This document shows positions 26,621-41,336 of a stretch of 64,000 nucleotides of DNA, piece by piece. A model generated the notes under the pieces. The model was not told the DNA's origin. It was given only the letters and a program-made list of their open reading frames with translations, and searched no databases. Position 1 is the first letter of the stretch. Each line of letters starts with the position of its first letter. A program made the translations under genes and the position numbers. Location: positions 17,317,501 through 17,381,500 of the forward strand of contig NC_046680.1 in the NCBI RefSeq assembly GCF_009870125.1, in the 5' to 3' direction. Origin of the DNA: Drosophila pseudoobscura (lineage: Eukaryota > Arthropoda > Insecta > Diptera > Drosophilidae).

Positions 26621-28242
26621 CTTCAGTGACGTACCCGACGTCTTTGGAATATTTACTTTACTGGCTAATGCTTCACGTATCCTCTGCAATTTATAAGTCC
26701 GTTTAGGTTATAAAATCAAAACAGCTCACGAACCGAAACCACATACATACGAACAAGTATTCCGATTTTGTTGGCGTTGCACTGCCACAGCCCAAGCCAA
26801 GAAACAGCTTCCGTGCTACGCACACACAAGGTTACGTGTGCGAGACTCGGTTCCTTGGTTGGAAATGCTCTTTTCTACCAGTTTTGCCTCTTTATTTGTG
26901 GCAGATGCAGTCAATATACCTGTAGCCAGGTGGGCTGATGGCTTTTCCTAACATTTTTTACGACCACAATATGTTTTTTAGACACTTGTTGCTCACTCGC
27001 CACTACCATGCCAATGTTTGTATTAGTTTCACTTCACTCTCTCGACGCTGCTTTTGCTCGTCTTTCACTACGGTTTGCGACGCACACAGCCAGCTCCTCT
27101 TGTTTATGAAATTTGCACCACTTTTATTTTGTTTCCTATATTTTTGTTGAAAAAACAACTACCCTACCTCTCTTTCCGACACAAGTAGCCCGTCGCCATC
27201 TTTAGGCAGTGCATATTTTTTTTCGTAAAACAATTTTTGTTACTCGTTACTGGTTATTTGCTGCTAATGGGAGGCAAAAGAGGGTATGGACACCACGCTA
27301 AACGGTCCAGAAAGTGAAACGCATGCAGGGTAAAATCTACCCCATTTGCTTGATATACCTTGAAGACAAAACGTCGATTTTGTCCCCATACGTAAGGTGA
27401 GGTGAGGTTCGTGGGAATCTTGCACTTTGCCTTGGCCGTTTTGCCTGTTTTCCATACCCTTTTTTATAGCGCAACGTGTGAGCAATCAGTGTGACCGTAT
27501 AAAAGAATTCACATTCAATGAAATGCCAAAGAAAAGGTTTTTCTCAGCTGATTTTAGATGGATACACAAATTCAAAAATTCAAAAAAAAAAAAGGATACT
27601 TAACGGTACAACAAAGGGCTCCGCTCCAGCGTGGAAAACCAAGTAATCCTATTTTTGCATGGTTCATTTCGTCTTTCGGGAGAAGAACGCTCAGCCGCCT
27701 ATAATCTGCCACAAAGCCATAAGTTTTTCACACCCAATCGTCTTTCCCAGAAGAATGACTTTTTCCCAGATTTAAACAAAGTTCATAGACAAACATTTCA
27801 TCAGTGCTATAATACCCTCTTTTCCTGAGGGTATTGCATTCAACCACGAAGAGTGCTATCGATACTATCCATTCGATAATTGGCAATTGATAGTTGAGAC
27901 ACTTGGCAGCCTTAGTTTCACAGTGGTCCCACCCTGTCAGAAAAACCACCACGTGGCAACTCTGAGTCTTGTTTTTCATTTGACATTGGAGAAATTTTGT
28001 AAAATTTTGCCGACAGCGAAAATTTTTGGAAAAAAAATAAAAAATCAGCTGTTTTTAAAAAAATAAAATAAAATATCTATAACGGCGAAGCTGTGGTCCT
28101 GTTTTCCGGAATTATTCCGGATTTATAAAAAAAATAACCTGTGTCAAGTGGCCGTATTTAAGTGAAGTTTCGCGATTTTCTCGTGTTTTTTGCGACTTTA
28201 AGTTTTTAACGAAAAAAACCTCCCAACCTCCCCCCAAGAAAA
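26621..28242. other. lines 5' UTR/intron and divergent spacer to Pgi
   Basis: Contains the lines 5' UTR intron end, the Motif 1 site, a TATCGATA DRE at 27857-27864 likely serving Pgi, and an inverted pair ATACCCTC/GAGGGTAT at about 27812-27836 that looks like a repeat remnant. No coding frame supported. Confidence 0.55.
27487..27497 (-). promoter_or_regulatory. Motif 1 site, probable lines promoter
   Basis: CAGTGTGACCG on + reads as a perfect Motif 1 on -, the strand of lines, about 870 nt before its start codon and upstream of the inferred 5' UTR intron. Unlike at the ArfGAP gene, no surrounding repeat copy is recognisable. Confidence 0.5.
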
Positions 28243-31214
<2,972 letters not shown>

Positions 31215-31627
31215 ATTTGTTGACAATTAAAATGAGATGAAAATGTTCGCGCGAACTCACACTCAAAAACACCTATTAGTAGTTCCTGTGCTGTTATTGG
31301 ATGAGCTTCTACTTATGTATACTCAAATTACCTATAGAAATGAAACCAAACCCCTGTTCTTGGCACAATATTCTACCATATTCATAGATTGGAAATGGAA
31401 ATGAAATGTTTACGTTTGCTTGCTAATGTCGGAAATTAAAAAAATAATTGGCTCCTATTCGTTGTTGCACGTAGTTAATAAACACAAATAAAAATTGCAT
31501 GAAATTCAGTGTGGAAAACAGCACTAGTTTAATTGGCCGGGGGATAGGACAATAAAGAAATTGCAATGGTACCTAACCTAACGTATAGAGGAACAAACTA
31601 ATCCGCTGATTCATGGGAGTCAGTCGC
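31215..31627. other. Convergent 3' flanks of Pgi and the acidic-protein gene
   Basis: No coding frame. AATAAA-type signals near 31477 and 31486 fit the Pgi 3' end. Confidence 0.5.
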
Positions 31628-31993
31628 TTAATCGCTCAAATCATCATCGTCATCGTCCGAGCCTTGAGTCATTGCCAGATCGTCCTCATCGGCCGCCACA
31701 TCATCGTCTGCTGCCAGGTCTTCGTCTGCAATACTGTTTAAGCTGATGTTCTGGTCTTCCAGATCGCTCCAGTTGCTATCACCCTTTGCGCTATCACTCT
31801 GCGTATCGGCGGGCTCATCTGAAGCACAAAAAAATTGATTAGTGGGACTATGGTAAAGAATAATTTCACAATACCCACCTTCCTCTTCTTCTTCCACAAT
31901 TAAAACGTTGCTTTCGTTCAAATGGTTATCTGCATTTCGCTTCATTTGACTGATGATCAGGTTGACGCGTCCAGATATTCTAAGAGTAGACAT
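31628..31993 (-). CDS. Small acidic protein, unrecognised
   Basis: Exons in gene order 31993..31879 and 31818..31628; 101 aa. The N-terminus is neutral to basic (MSTLRISGRVNLIISQMKRN), then the protein becomes very acidic: VEEEEEDEPADTQ and a C-terminal GSDDDDDDLSD. The 60-nt intron has no in-frame stop, so retention would insert 20 uncharged, hydrophobic-leaning residues. I do not recognise the family; the composition suggests a histone- or nucleolus-associated factor, but that is only a guess. Start codon 77 nt from that of the next gene, on the opposite strand. Confidence 0.6.
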   Translation of the reverse strand: MSTLRISGRVNLIISQMKRNADNHLNESNVLIVEEEEEGGYCEIILYHSPTNQFFCASDEPADTQSDSAKGDSNWSDLEDQNISLNSIADEDLAADDDVAADEDDLAMTQGSDDDDDDLSD

Positions 31994-32070
31994 TACAAAT
32001 CTGACTTTAAACAGTATATATATACAAAATATATTTAACTGAAATAAAAAAAACTCCAAATTAAGCTAAA

Positions 32071-32985
32071 ATGGAAAACCTCGTCTCGGACTCGGATCTA
32101 AATGAGCGAAAATTTTCGCAAGTCTCCATTCTGATGAATTCGCGACGATTGAACAGGACTTCGGACAATGAGCATGACGGTTTGAATGCGCTCGTCTCCC
32201 CCATGGGCAATATCGCAAGCATCGCCGATGCAGTGGCCCATTGCAACAAGCCAGTTTGTGATGACGCCGACATGCAGTGCGTCATGGACTTGGTCGATTC
32301 CACCATTTGCGAAGCCCTGACCATAGTTCAGTCCGATCCACGGGGACTGTTTTGCTACAAGCTTCCAGAAAAACCGAAGCCCGTGGTCAGTGTGCCTACT
32401 CTGGTCGATTTTACGGTGACGACAATTGCCGACGAGGAGCATGAAACCACTACTGTTGCTACAAAAATTGCAGTGGGTGAATATGGTCCGAGCTCGGGCT
32501 CCAGCGGATTGCTTCGCAAACCGACGACCATTGGGTCATTCGAGTACAGCACTGTACTTTCCGAGATCCAGGACTTTATTGGCCTGTGGCAGCTATCGCC
32601 AGACACAAAGTGTGCGGTTCTGAGCAACCCCATTCAACACGATGTTCCCATCAAGGGAAAGATCTACTTTGCCGATGCACATTTCTCACGGCCCACGCCC
32701 CGCTGTCCTAACCCACTGGCAGTGGCAAAGGTGCGATTCATCATAACCGTTTCAAAGCTGGTGCCGAAGCACTATCCAGTAATGATCACATACCGCTTTG
32801 AGGGCTACAACACTCTGTACTATGCGGTGGGCGAGCGTTCGCAGAGCTCGTTTTCTTTTCAAAGATTCTACATTGATACCATACTGCACACCAAGCTGGC
32901 CTTCTACGCTGAGATCTGCGAATGCCGCCACGGCACTGTGGAGAAGCCGAAGAAATCCACGAAGACCAAGAAGGGCAAGCCCTAA
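32071..32985 (+). CDS. Unrecognised single-exon protein
   Basis: 304 aa without introns; not recognised. The N-terminal 100 residues are polar, with DADMQCVMDLVDSTICEAL likely helical. The C-terminal half is dense in aromatic and beta-prone segments (FEYSTVLSEIQDFIGLW, KVRFIITVSKLV, YPVMITYRFEGYNTLYYAVG, FQRFYIDTILHTKLAFYAEI). The tail is lysine-rich (KPKKSTKTKKGKP), which could be a nuclear signal. No signal peptide or membrane segment. It is divergent from the acidic-protein gene and convergent with WDR43 (43 nt between stop codons). Confidence 0.75.
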   Translation: MENLVSDSDLNERKFSQVSILMNSRRLNRTSDNEHDGLNALVSPMGNIASIADAVAHCNKPVCDDADMQCVMDLVDSTICEALTIVQSDPRGLFCYKLPEKPKPVVSVPTLVDFTVTTIADEEHETTTVATKIAVGEYGPSSGSSGLLRKPTTIGSFEYSTVLSEIQDFIGLWQLSPDTKCAVLSNPIQHDVPIKGKIYFADAHFSRPTPRCPNPLAVAKVRFIITVSKLVPKHYPVMITYRFEGYNTLYYAVGERSQSSFSFQRFYIDTILHTKLAFYAEICECRHGTVEKPKKSTKTKKGKP

Positions 32986-33028
32986 TGCGAATTGAATGCC
33001 AATAAAACTGTTTCGATTTACCAAACAC

Positions 33029-34865
33029 TTACTGTAGTGCATCCGAAAGACAATGCATGCGCTGCTCCGCAACACCAAGGCAAATTCCCAACTTTTCGCG
33101 CAATGCCTGTTTGTCTTCAGACATCAAGGCACTCGTGTGCGTGCAGGCCAGTACTTGCAGCCAGCGTATGGCTGATGTAACACTGTAATTTAAGGAGCCA
33201 CTTAAGTAAATCCGCCATTGTACACTCAACGAAATATGCGCTTACTTGGCATGCTTTCCTTGTATAAGTATTGAGAGTTCATTCACCAATGGGTTGACAT
33301 ATTCGAGCGGCAGGCGGTCCAAAGTCAACTGTATCGTCTCCTTGTCATGGGTACTGAGGACTGCGTCAATCATGCTAAAATAGAAGACTGTTGAGTGCGC
33401 TCTTCAGCATATAATTTATATCAGCAACATACGCCTGATCTTTGCTGTGCAGTGCCTGCATCAGAAGCTGTGTCTTGCTTTGTGTTTGCAGCTTTCCAGC
33501 ACCCTGTTTGGTGGCCTTGATTTGCAGGTGCTGCAGGCGCGCCTCCATTGGAACGTCGTTTTGTACTTTCTTCTGGGAAATCGGCAGAGCACTATTGTAC
33601 TCCACAATCTTCTGACTCACTACAGGAGCGAGAGTTTTGTGGGCGGCCTGCAAGGCCTGCTCCTTGCCCTTTTTCTTAGCATACAGCTTCTTCGGGTCGG
33701 CGCGAACGATAACATTCAATTTCTCAGCATAGTTAGGGGTAATGCGTTCGAATTGAATTTGTTTGCGATTTCCGTAGCCGAAAAGAATCTCGTGCGAACG
33801 ATTTGTGTCAGTTACAAAGTGAGACGCCAGAGCATGAATGGGCTCGACCGTATCGGCGCCATCCGAAACGATTTGCAGGGAGGTTTTCGGCTTAACGAAC
33901 TTTTCGGCTGATAGACTGCGGATAGTTTAAGCATGATTATGTATTATTTGTTTAAATCTCAATGGTGTACCTGTTCACATTCAACAGGTATATGTGTATG
34001 ATGCCGTTGCGCGTCACACTCGCCACCCGCAGCTGTCCGTCGTCGTGAACTTCGCTGGACAAACAGTACGCCAGATCCTCCATGAGCAGCGTACAGGAAG
34101 AGGCCTTGTTTTTGCCCTTCTTCTCAATCTTCCAGAAGCAAATGACTCTCTCCATACGAGCTGTAGTCAGAACGAATTCATCATTGTCAGTGCACATAAC
34201 GCTGCTGATGGCATTAACCTCGCCAGAGTGCCCGGTAAATGTTTCCACCAACTCTTTAGTATCAACATCATAGACCTTCAACTGGCGCGAGCCAACTGCC
34301 AAGGTCCGGCTCTTTGGGAGATATACAATATTTCGCGGCTTTTCGGGCCCAACCTGCCAGTCACTGATGCAGCGTTCTTTCTCCAAAGACCAGACAAGTG
34401 CCCGGCAATCGGCTCCCACGGTATACAAAAGCCCAGCATTGTCGTAAGCAATCGAGGTGACTGGACCATCGTGACTGTCGCCACTCAGATTACGTTCAAT
34501 CTGCAATGGTACGAGAACATTACTGGGGATTGTGGTTCCATGAACTAATCAATTCTTACCTTTCCCTCGGCCAATGAATATATAACAACGCCGCCTTTCA
34601 GCGTGCCCAAAGCAATGTAGAGTTGGTCGCTGGGTTCCTCTTGGGTCGACAGACTCTTGCGAGACCTCTTGGGCCGCTGCGCTGCCACCAAAACCCACGT
34701 GAGCGCTGTGCAGGGGCCAGATAGCTGCAGGTTCGGGGTGAACTCCTGTTTCAGCGTGTTCGTTTCTGTGTTCCATACTCGCAGTATTCCCAGCTCGTCA
34801 ACAGAAGCAAACAGTTGACCACCATTGGGCGAAAACCCCAACACGTGCTTCTTGCCTTGCGACAT
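33029..34865 (-). CDS. WDR43 / UTP5, small-subunit processome WD-repeat protein
   Basis: Exons in gene order 34865..34560, 34500..33971, 33915..33433, 33374..33246 and 33182..33029; 533 aa in phase. An N-terminal WD40 propeller (GKKHVLGFSPNGGQLFASVD, GPVTSIAYDNAGLLYTVGAD, ALVWSLEKERCI, VICFWKIEKKG) is followed by the Utp12 domain (QLTLDRLPLEYVNPLVNELS, AIRWLQVLACTHTSALMSED). This combination and order fit WDR43/Utp5, a t-UTP subcomplex member needed for rDNA transcription and 18S rRNA processing in the nucleolus. The stop TAA overlaps a GTAAGT, so a further 3' exon cannot be excluded, though the opposite-strand gene ends 43 nt away. Confidence 0.88.
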
Positions 34866-34916
34866 TGTTATTTTACAAATTTACGTATTTGCGGCAATGG
34901 GGCTTCTATCGATTCC

Positions 34917-34924
34917 TATCGATA
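34917..34924. promoter_or_regulatory. DRE (TATCGATA) between WDR43 and CCT8
   Basis: A perfect DRE 52 nt upstream of the WDR43 ATG, with a second ATCGAT core at about 34908. CCT8 starts 360 nt away on the other strand and may share it. Confidence 0.6.
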
Positions 34925-35286
34925 AGAAATGTTAATATATCGGTCACCAAATGGCAACGATTTTTTTTTTGAAAATACCCCAGAGACGGGTATGAAAAAC
35001 TTTGCCAACAGTAAACTATTTTTAGATTTAAATAGTCTAGATATAATCTAAGTCTGTTTTAGGAATCCGCAGAGGGTATTTTAAACTAAAATATATGTAA
35101 AGCAAATAAGTGGCAGTTCCATAAAAAGATCCGATACATTGCGATGGAATAGTTATTAGTCTCATCGCTAGCACCTCAATACAATAGGTCCAGAATGTTC
35201 CCCGCCGTCAAATTTATTTGAGGTTAGACAAACTCTTGCTGGAACTTACCGACCGACTAGCTGTGTATTGAAATCTGTGTACAAAA
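34925..35286. other. Divergent promoter spacer WDR43-CCT8
   Basis: No coding sequence. Contains the DRE at its left edge and AT-rich sequence; the right end is CCT8 5' UTR. Confidence 0.5.
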
Positions 35287-37164
35287 ATGGCTTTATCTGT
35301 ACCAAAAGCACCCGGAGTGTCGCAGATGCTAAAGGATGGCGCACGGGTAAGTGTAATATAAAGAATGTATAAGAAATGGCCCATATAAAACGAGATTTCA
35401 TTGAAATTCTGTGTAAAATAAAAACATGCCGTCTCGGGGAGGCGCGTGATTAGTCATCGCCATGACAAAAGTCATGCATTTTCTTGAAAAATGTTCGAAA
35501 TCATAATTTGTCTCACATCCTCAGATGTATAGCGGCTTGGAGGAGGCCGTCTACCGTAACATCAGTGCCTGCAAGGAGTTTGCTCAGACAATGCGTTCCG
35601 CCTACGGCCCCAATGGAATGAACAAAATGATCATCAACCACATTGAGAAGCAGTTTGTGACAAGCGATGCCGGAACCATAATGCGCGAGCTGGATGTTGA
35701 GCACCCTGCCGCTAAGCTGATCGTTATGGCTAGTCAAATGCAGGACGCCGAGGTCGGAGATGGCACAAACTTCGTTGTGGTTCTGGCCGGCGCTCTGCTC
35801 GAGTCTGCAGAGGAGCTCCTGCGCTTGGGCATCACCACCGCCGAAATAGCCGATGGCTATGAAAAGGCACTGGAAAAGGCTCTTGAAATCTTGCCCAAAT
35901 TGGTTTGCCATAAAATTGAGGACTATCGTAATGTTGACAAGGTTAAGGATGTCCTTCGCACAACCATCATGTCGAAACAGTACGGCCAGGAGGACTTCCT
36001 CAATGACCTGGTGAGCAAGGCCTGTGTCTCCATATTGCCTGATGAGGGCACATTCAACGTGGACAACATTCGCATATGCAAGATCCTCGGTAGTGGTCTG
36101 CCCAAGTCGGAGGTAGTCCGCGGTATGGTCTTCAAGCGCTTCGTGGAGGGCGATGTCACTTTTGCCGAAAAGGCCAAGATCGCCATATTCTCGTGCCCCG
36201 TCGACATTATTCAGACAGAGACCAAGGGCACAGTATTAATTAAGTCGGCGGACGAACTCATGAAGTTCTCATCTGGAGAGGAGAGTCTACTGGAGAATCA
36301 AATCAAAGCCATTGCCGATGCCGGTGTAAAGGTTATCGTTGCCGGTGGTAAAGTCGGTGACATGGCCTTGCATTTCCTCAACAAATATGGCCTCATGGCT
36401 GTGCGTTTGAACTCCAAGTTCGACTTGCGCCGTTTGAGTCGTTCTGTGAACGCCACAGTTCTACCTCGCATTACCACGCCTAGCCAGGAAGAGTTGGGCT
36501 ACTGTGACAAGGTGTGCATTGAGGAGTTGGGCGACACGACAATCGTAGCATTCAGGTGAGTAATGCCATTAAATAATGTCATGAAACTGTCCAAATAACA
36601 GCGTATTTTTTTAGAAACGAGGGCAAAGACTCGCGCATTGCCACAGTTGTGATCCGTGGTGCCACAGACAACTTCATGGACGACATCGAGCGCGCCCTGG
36701 ACGACGCCGTGAACAGCTTCAAGTGCCTGACACGCGATGGACGCTATCTGCCAGGAGCCGGGGCCACCGAAATTGAGCTGGCCACCCAGCTGTCGGCGTA
36801 TGCTGACACTTTGCCAGGCCTGGAGCAGTACTCTGTGCGCAAGTTTGCCCAGGCTCTCGAAGTGTTCCCCAAGGCCCTGTCCGAAAACTCTGGATTCAAT
36901 GGCACCGAAGCCGTCAACCTATTGTATTTGGCTCACAATTCCGAGAGCGGCAAGAACATCGGTTTCGACATTGAAGCAGAGACGGCGAGCACAATAGATG
37001 CGGCGAAGGCAAAGATCTTCGACCTGTATCAGGGAAAGTTCTGGGGTCTCAAGTACGCTGTTGGTGCGGCCACAACCATCTTGAAGGTGGATCAGATTAT
37101 CATGGCCAAGCGTGCCGGAGGTCCCAAGCCGCGTCAGGCTGCCGGCAGTGATGATGAGAGCTAA
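35287..37164 (+). CDS. CCT8: T-complex protein 1 subunit theta (CCT8)
   Basis: Exons 35287..35346, 35525..36555 and 36615..37164; 546 aa, a normal length for this subunit. Group II chaperonin signatures are present: AYGPNGMNKMIINHIEK, VTSDAGTIMRELDVEHPAAK, GDGTNFVVVLAGALLESAEEL and, near the C-terminus, AKIFDLYQGKFWGLKYAVGA, ILKVDQIIMAKRAGGPK. Role: one of eight subunits of the cytosolic TRiC/CCT ring that folds actin, tubulin and WD40 proteins using ATP. The first exon encodes only 20 residues. AATAAA at 37323-37328 marks the 3' end. Confidence 0.97.
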
Positions 37165-39794
37165 ACATCTCGCCTAACATCTAACATACTACCCCTAGTT
37201 TCTCCAGCTCCTGCAAAAATTGCTTCACACAAGAGGCCCCATGGAAATTATAAATTTCATTAACATCTCTCACACACTCTCACACTTACACTCATGCCTA
37301 CATGCACACAGTTTCTTGTATTAATAAACGTAACTTACGAAAACTGAGTTAGGTCTTTCATTTTTGAGGAAATAAAACAATGTTTGGGTGTGTTTTCGCA
37401 CCGAACCTGGTGCCTCCGCTAGGATAACTCATCTAAGGTAGTTATCGCAATTTTATTTTTGGAATATAAGCAAACGATTATTTGTTTTGTTCATTTGAGT
37501 TGAGTACAATAGATATTTCAAATGCTTATTTGCAGATACATTTCAATAATATTTGTGTGGACTCGGCAAACGTCTCCCAGTGCGGAGACAGTGCCGTCCC
37601 TAAATATTTCTATTAGTTTTCGAATAAAATACGATCTCGTTGTCGCTTTTCAATTGAAGTGAATAAAACTTGTTAAAGTGTGATATCTGATCGATGTACA
37701 TGATTTTGACTAAGATGCGTGTGCTGGTGATTGGTTATTTTTGGTTACCTTTTAGTATTAATAGTGGTAATAATTGGACGGGGGGTCTGCGCTTAGCGAA
37801 CGGGAACGAGTCCATCCGTGCTCCAATGGATGGTTCGTTCGCCCATCCGCCGCAGCAAATCCCCTGGCTGGCCCAAACAAATGAAAGAATATCTCAACCA
37901 ATGAATAACTGAATGCCATTGTCTGGAAAATCAAAAATTGTTCTGCTAAATGTCGGAAAGTATGTGTAGGCGGCTCCTAAACCAACTGCAGTTTTGATCT
38001 GAAGGCCCCTAACTCAAAATTCTTAAAGTCCATCCGAATGTTCATTTTGTGCCACATTTTGCTGTTTGCTCACGACAGCAAACTGTGGTTCAAAATCTCA
38101 GACAAAGTTCTTAAAACAAACGCATCTTCAAAAATGTGTGATTCTTAAATTAATTTTGTTCTACGATTTTTCTTTATCAACTAAAGGTACCGCCAATTAA
38201 TAACTATTTAAATGCAACACTGGAAGAACCGATCGATTAAATTATATATCTATTTGCATATTTTTCATTATTACAACATGTCTTCTCTGGCCGGAGGCTG
38301 ACAGATTGTCACGATGAAAATCAACATATGCTGTATTTTTCTTATTTAACATGTACGAGTATGGTATGGTATGGTATGTATGATAAGCGTGCCTTCCTTA
38401 ACTGAAATCTCATTACTGTTCATTCCAATACCATACAAATATGCCCATGCCACGTTAGAGTGTATAAAAATAACTTTTCTCCCGTTATTACTTTGCGTAT
38501 CATGCTAATTACATTTTAATAGATTGCCTCTAAATCCTTTATATTATCATGACTATGAATGGATGGAGATTGTGTAGGAAAATAATAGTGGTATCATAAA
38601 TTTGGGATGTTTTCCCAGGGGGTTGGAAAAAAATCACACATTTTTGTCAATTGAAATTTTCGGTAAGCTTAAAAATGCAGAAAATTTTCGGATTTTGCCT
38701 GGTTTAACTGAAATTAATTATTGTTCTAAAATGCAAATACAAATTTTTCATTTTCATTGGATATTTTCATATTGGCATATTGTGTGAATCAAAATTGATA
38801 AACTACGCTAGAGAAAGAGTTTAATATTTGGATTTGTTCAATTTTTGGGTATTATTATATGCTTGCTGCGCTACTACAGCGGTTCGTAATATATTTTGAC
38901 TAAGAAAACCTTGATAATGAACGCACTAAAGTTTGCGATAAGTTCAACTAGCTTGTGGGTTGTTGCATTTCTGCTCATTTTAAAGCTTTTAAAGTAATTC
39001 GATAATATATTTGCGTATATGTATTTGGTTTCTGTTGGTAGTTTCCATTACCCACCCATTGCAATTGGTGGTTAACGAGCTTCGTGGCTCTGCTTCAAAA
39101 TAGAAGGATATTCTCCGTTTCTCAATCCGATTTTCTTCACATTATTGTTTAGGTTGTCTTCTCTTTTATCAATATTCAATAAATATAACAGATGTTTCTC
39201 GAAATAAGAAGCCAAAATATATGTATCTTCTGTTGGGTTTACGTTTATTGATAAATTTGTATGTCGGATCGATAATAGTTGATAATAGGGTATATAGTAT
39301 ATGTGTGAGTTTCGGTTTATACTTGTAGTTTAGGTAGTTGTAGTAGTAGTTGTTGTAGATGCTATAGTCAGCGCATTGATTTTCGTGTTAGTTGGGATAC
39401 TCGCGTACCTGAACAGCTTTACTATTCGGATAGAGACAACTCTGATATATCTTTGGGACAAATGCTTCGATTATGAATTTTGAATCTTTCTGTGGGCTTT
39501 GTATAACCTAATACAACTGTTAACGTGAGTGTTACATATTGATATATCTTTATATATTCTAGCATATATTGCTTGAGACAATTTGTTTGTTGTTATTATA
39601 GCTTTTGCACAAAGAGTTATATTGAGATATATTGATCCAGGTGGCGTTGACTGGTACTGGTGTCATTATTAGACATATACATATTTAGAATCCATCTTGC
39701 TAAACTAAAAATAAACTATACGATCTGCGCATTGATGCAGAAGTCAACTGCTCCGTCCGCAGTCCGCCTTCTATCGCCAACTCCAAACTCCTCC
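37165..39794. other. CCT8 3' flank and probable long Ggamma1 3' UTR
   Basis: About 2.6 kb without a supported gene. CCT8 ends before about 37350. The rest is downstream of Ggamma1 (minus), which has a long 3' UTR in flies. One frame, 37694-37912 (+), opens with a hydrophobic stretch but has no further support. A TATGG pentamer run lies at 38360-38378. Confidence 0.5.
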
Positions 39795-40007
39795 TTAAAG
39801 AACGGTGCATGAAGACTTTTCACGGAATGGATTTACCTTCTGGCTGGTGAATCCAGTCAAAAGGTAATCCTCCTGCTCGTGCTCCGTGATATACTTCATC
39901 ATTTTGGCGCACGACTCCGAAATGGTCTGCCGTTCCATCGACGCCTCGCGACGCAGCTGGTCAACGACAATGCGCTGTTGTTGTAGAGATGATGACATTA
40001 CGTCCAT
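39795..40007 (-). CDS. Ggamma1: G protein gamma subunit
   Basis: 70 aa in a single coding exon, start ATG 40007. MDVMSSSLQQQRIVVDQLRR begins the coiled-coil helix that binds G-beta; HEQEDYLLTGFTSQKVNPF is the conserved core, and CTVL-stop is a CAAX box ending in Leu, predicted to be geranylgeranylated. Nearly identical to D. melanogaster Ggamma1. Role: partner of Gbeta13F at the plasma membrane in asymmetric neuroblast division, heart-tube adhesion and hedgehog signalling. The same frame is open for 20 further codons upstream, but the family starts at MDVM. Confidence 0.95.
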   Translation of the reverse strand: MDVMSSSLQQQRIVVDQLRREASMERQTISESCAKMMKYITEHEQEDYLLTGFTSQKVNPFREKSSCTVL

Positions 40008-41336
40008 GATGGCTGTCTCGGATAGGCCTATGGTTGAAAAGTTTCTCAGTGATACTGTGATATGCAATTACAGGGGTGGGTGGGGATGGTTGGGTTGGTT
40101 GTGGTTGTGTGGTCTGGACAAAGTTAGCGAGCTCAAAAGCTCTGATCTGATTATTTCTGTAGGGATGTCGGTTTGGTTTGGTGTTTTGGATGATTCTTAA
40201 TTGTTCGCTGGAAATAATAATAAAAGAAGTGCATTGCAGCATGGTAATCGTTTAAGCATTTGTTTCAATTGCGTTTTCCACACCAGTACAACATTAAACA
40301 AGCGACAGCGACACAAAGCTAGACACACAATATTCTGTTCGCAGGTGGACACAGCTTGAAAGAAAGTTAAGTAGGAGTAGGTAGAGGTAGAGGTTCGGTT
40401 CAGACATTCCAAAGAGATAGATTTGTGAGTCACAATTAGGAAATTTCATTAGGGGGTTGACACAGCGCGACATACGAAAACGTGAGTAGGCATGGCATAG
40501 TTAATCGATCGATGATTAACTTTTCAGCGCAAGCAACCAAAACCTTGACTTATGCACAGAACAAGAGCAAGGTTTTGTTAAAATTATAGGAAGGCGGTAG
40601 GAAGAGGCGGTAGGCGGGCACTATTTACGGGATAACATATAAATCACAGAAAAGATTTCGCATACATATAGTATATACATTTTTTTTGCAGCTATAAAGG
40701 AACATTCATATGCACACATTCAAATGTATGCCACATGATTGCTGGATTTTGCCGAACACGGTGACAGCGTTAGAAGTAGTAAAGAATTTAGGTAAATGCA
40801 CACACAACACACAACTATAATCGTAACTTTTTATTTACCAGCTTTGTTGTTAAATATATTTTTATTTCCGAACGACAGCAGCAAATTTTGATGAACAGAT
40901 ACACACCCAAAACTAGGGATGTAATCAATACATCGATATATATATATCTTTGTATATACTTGTCGCTACAATGCGTCGCGCAAAAAAAACAACCACTAAA
41001 CTAGGGACTTGTCCGTGGCGATAGACCATCGATAGCGTGTATCGATATGAAAGTAGAAGAAATTAAATGAAAATGCGCTGAATTTTCAGAAAATAAGTAA
41101 GTAAGTAAGATATTAAAACTTGATACTTTGTTAACACGATAACACTTTACCAAGTCAGGGCCTAGCTATAAAAGAGCTGATTTGGCAACAAAAAAATATA
41201 TACATCGATACTCCCATCCCTAGCCGTCGGTGTTTTGTTTATATGCTGTCTGCCGAACGGCGTTGCTTATTTATTTTCTCGGCCGCGGACATCGAAACAA
41301 CAGAGAAATATTTATCATAAATATCACAAAAAAGAA
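40008..41336. other. Divergent spacer Ggamma1-MrgBP
   Basis: Ggamma1 5' UTR or intron sequence on the left. On the right the MrgBP promoter has several DRE-like cores, including a perfect TATCGATA at 41040-41047 and an ATCGATAT core near 40933. No coding exon supported. Confidence 0.55.

Noticed and set aside
26621-26689. Extending lines upstream to a non-ATG start
   Set aside because: The extra codons begin at a TTGCAG acceptor; no upstream exon with an ATG joined in phase was found, so the first ATG was used.
27812-27836. ATACCCTC...GAGGGTAT inverted pair as a terminal repeat of an element
   Set aside because: Only 8 nt per arm, and no element body could be delimited.
38602-38787. 61-codon frame in the Ggamma1 3' flank
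   Set aside because: AT-rich, Phe/Ile-heavy composition typical of random frames.
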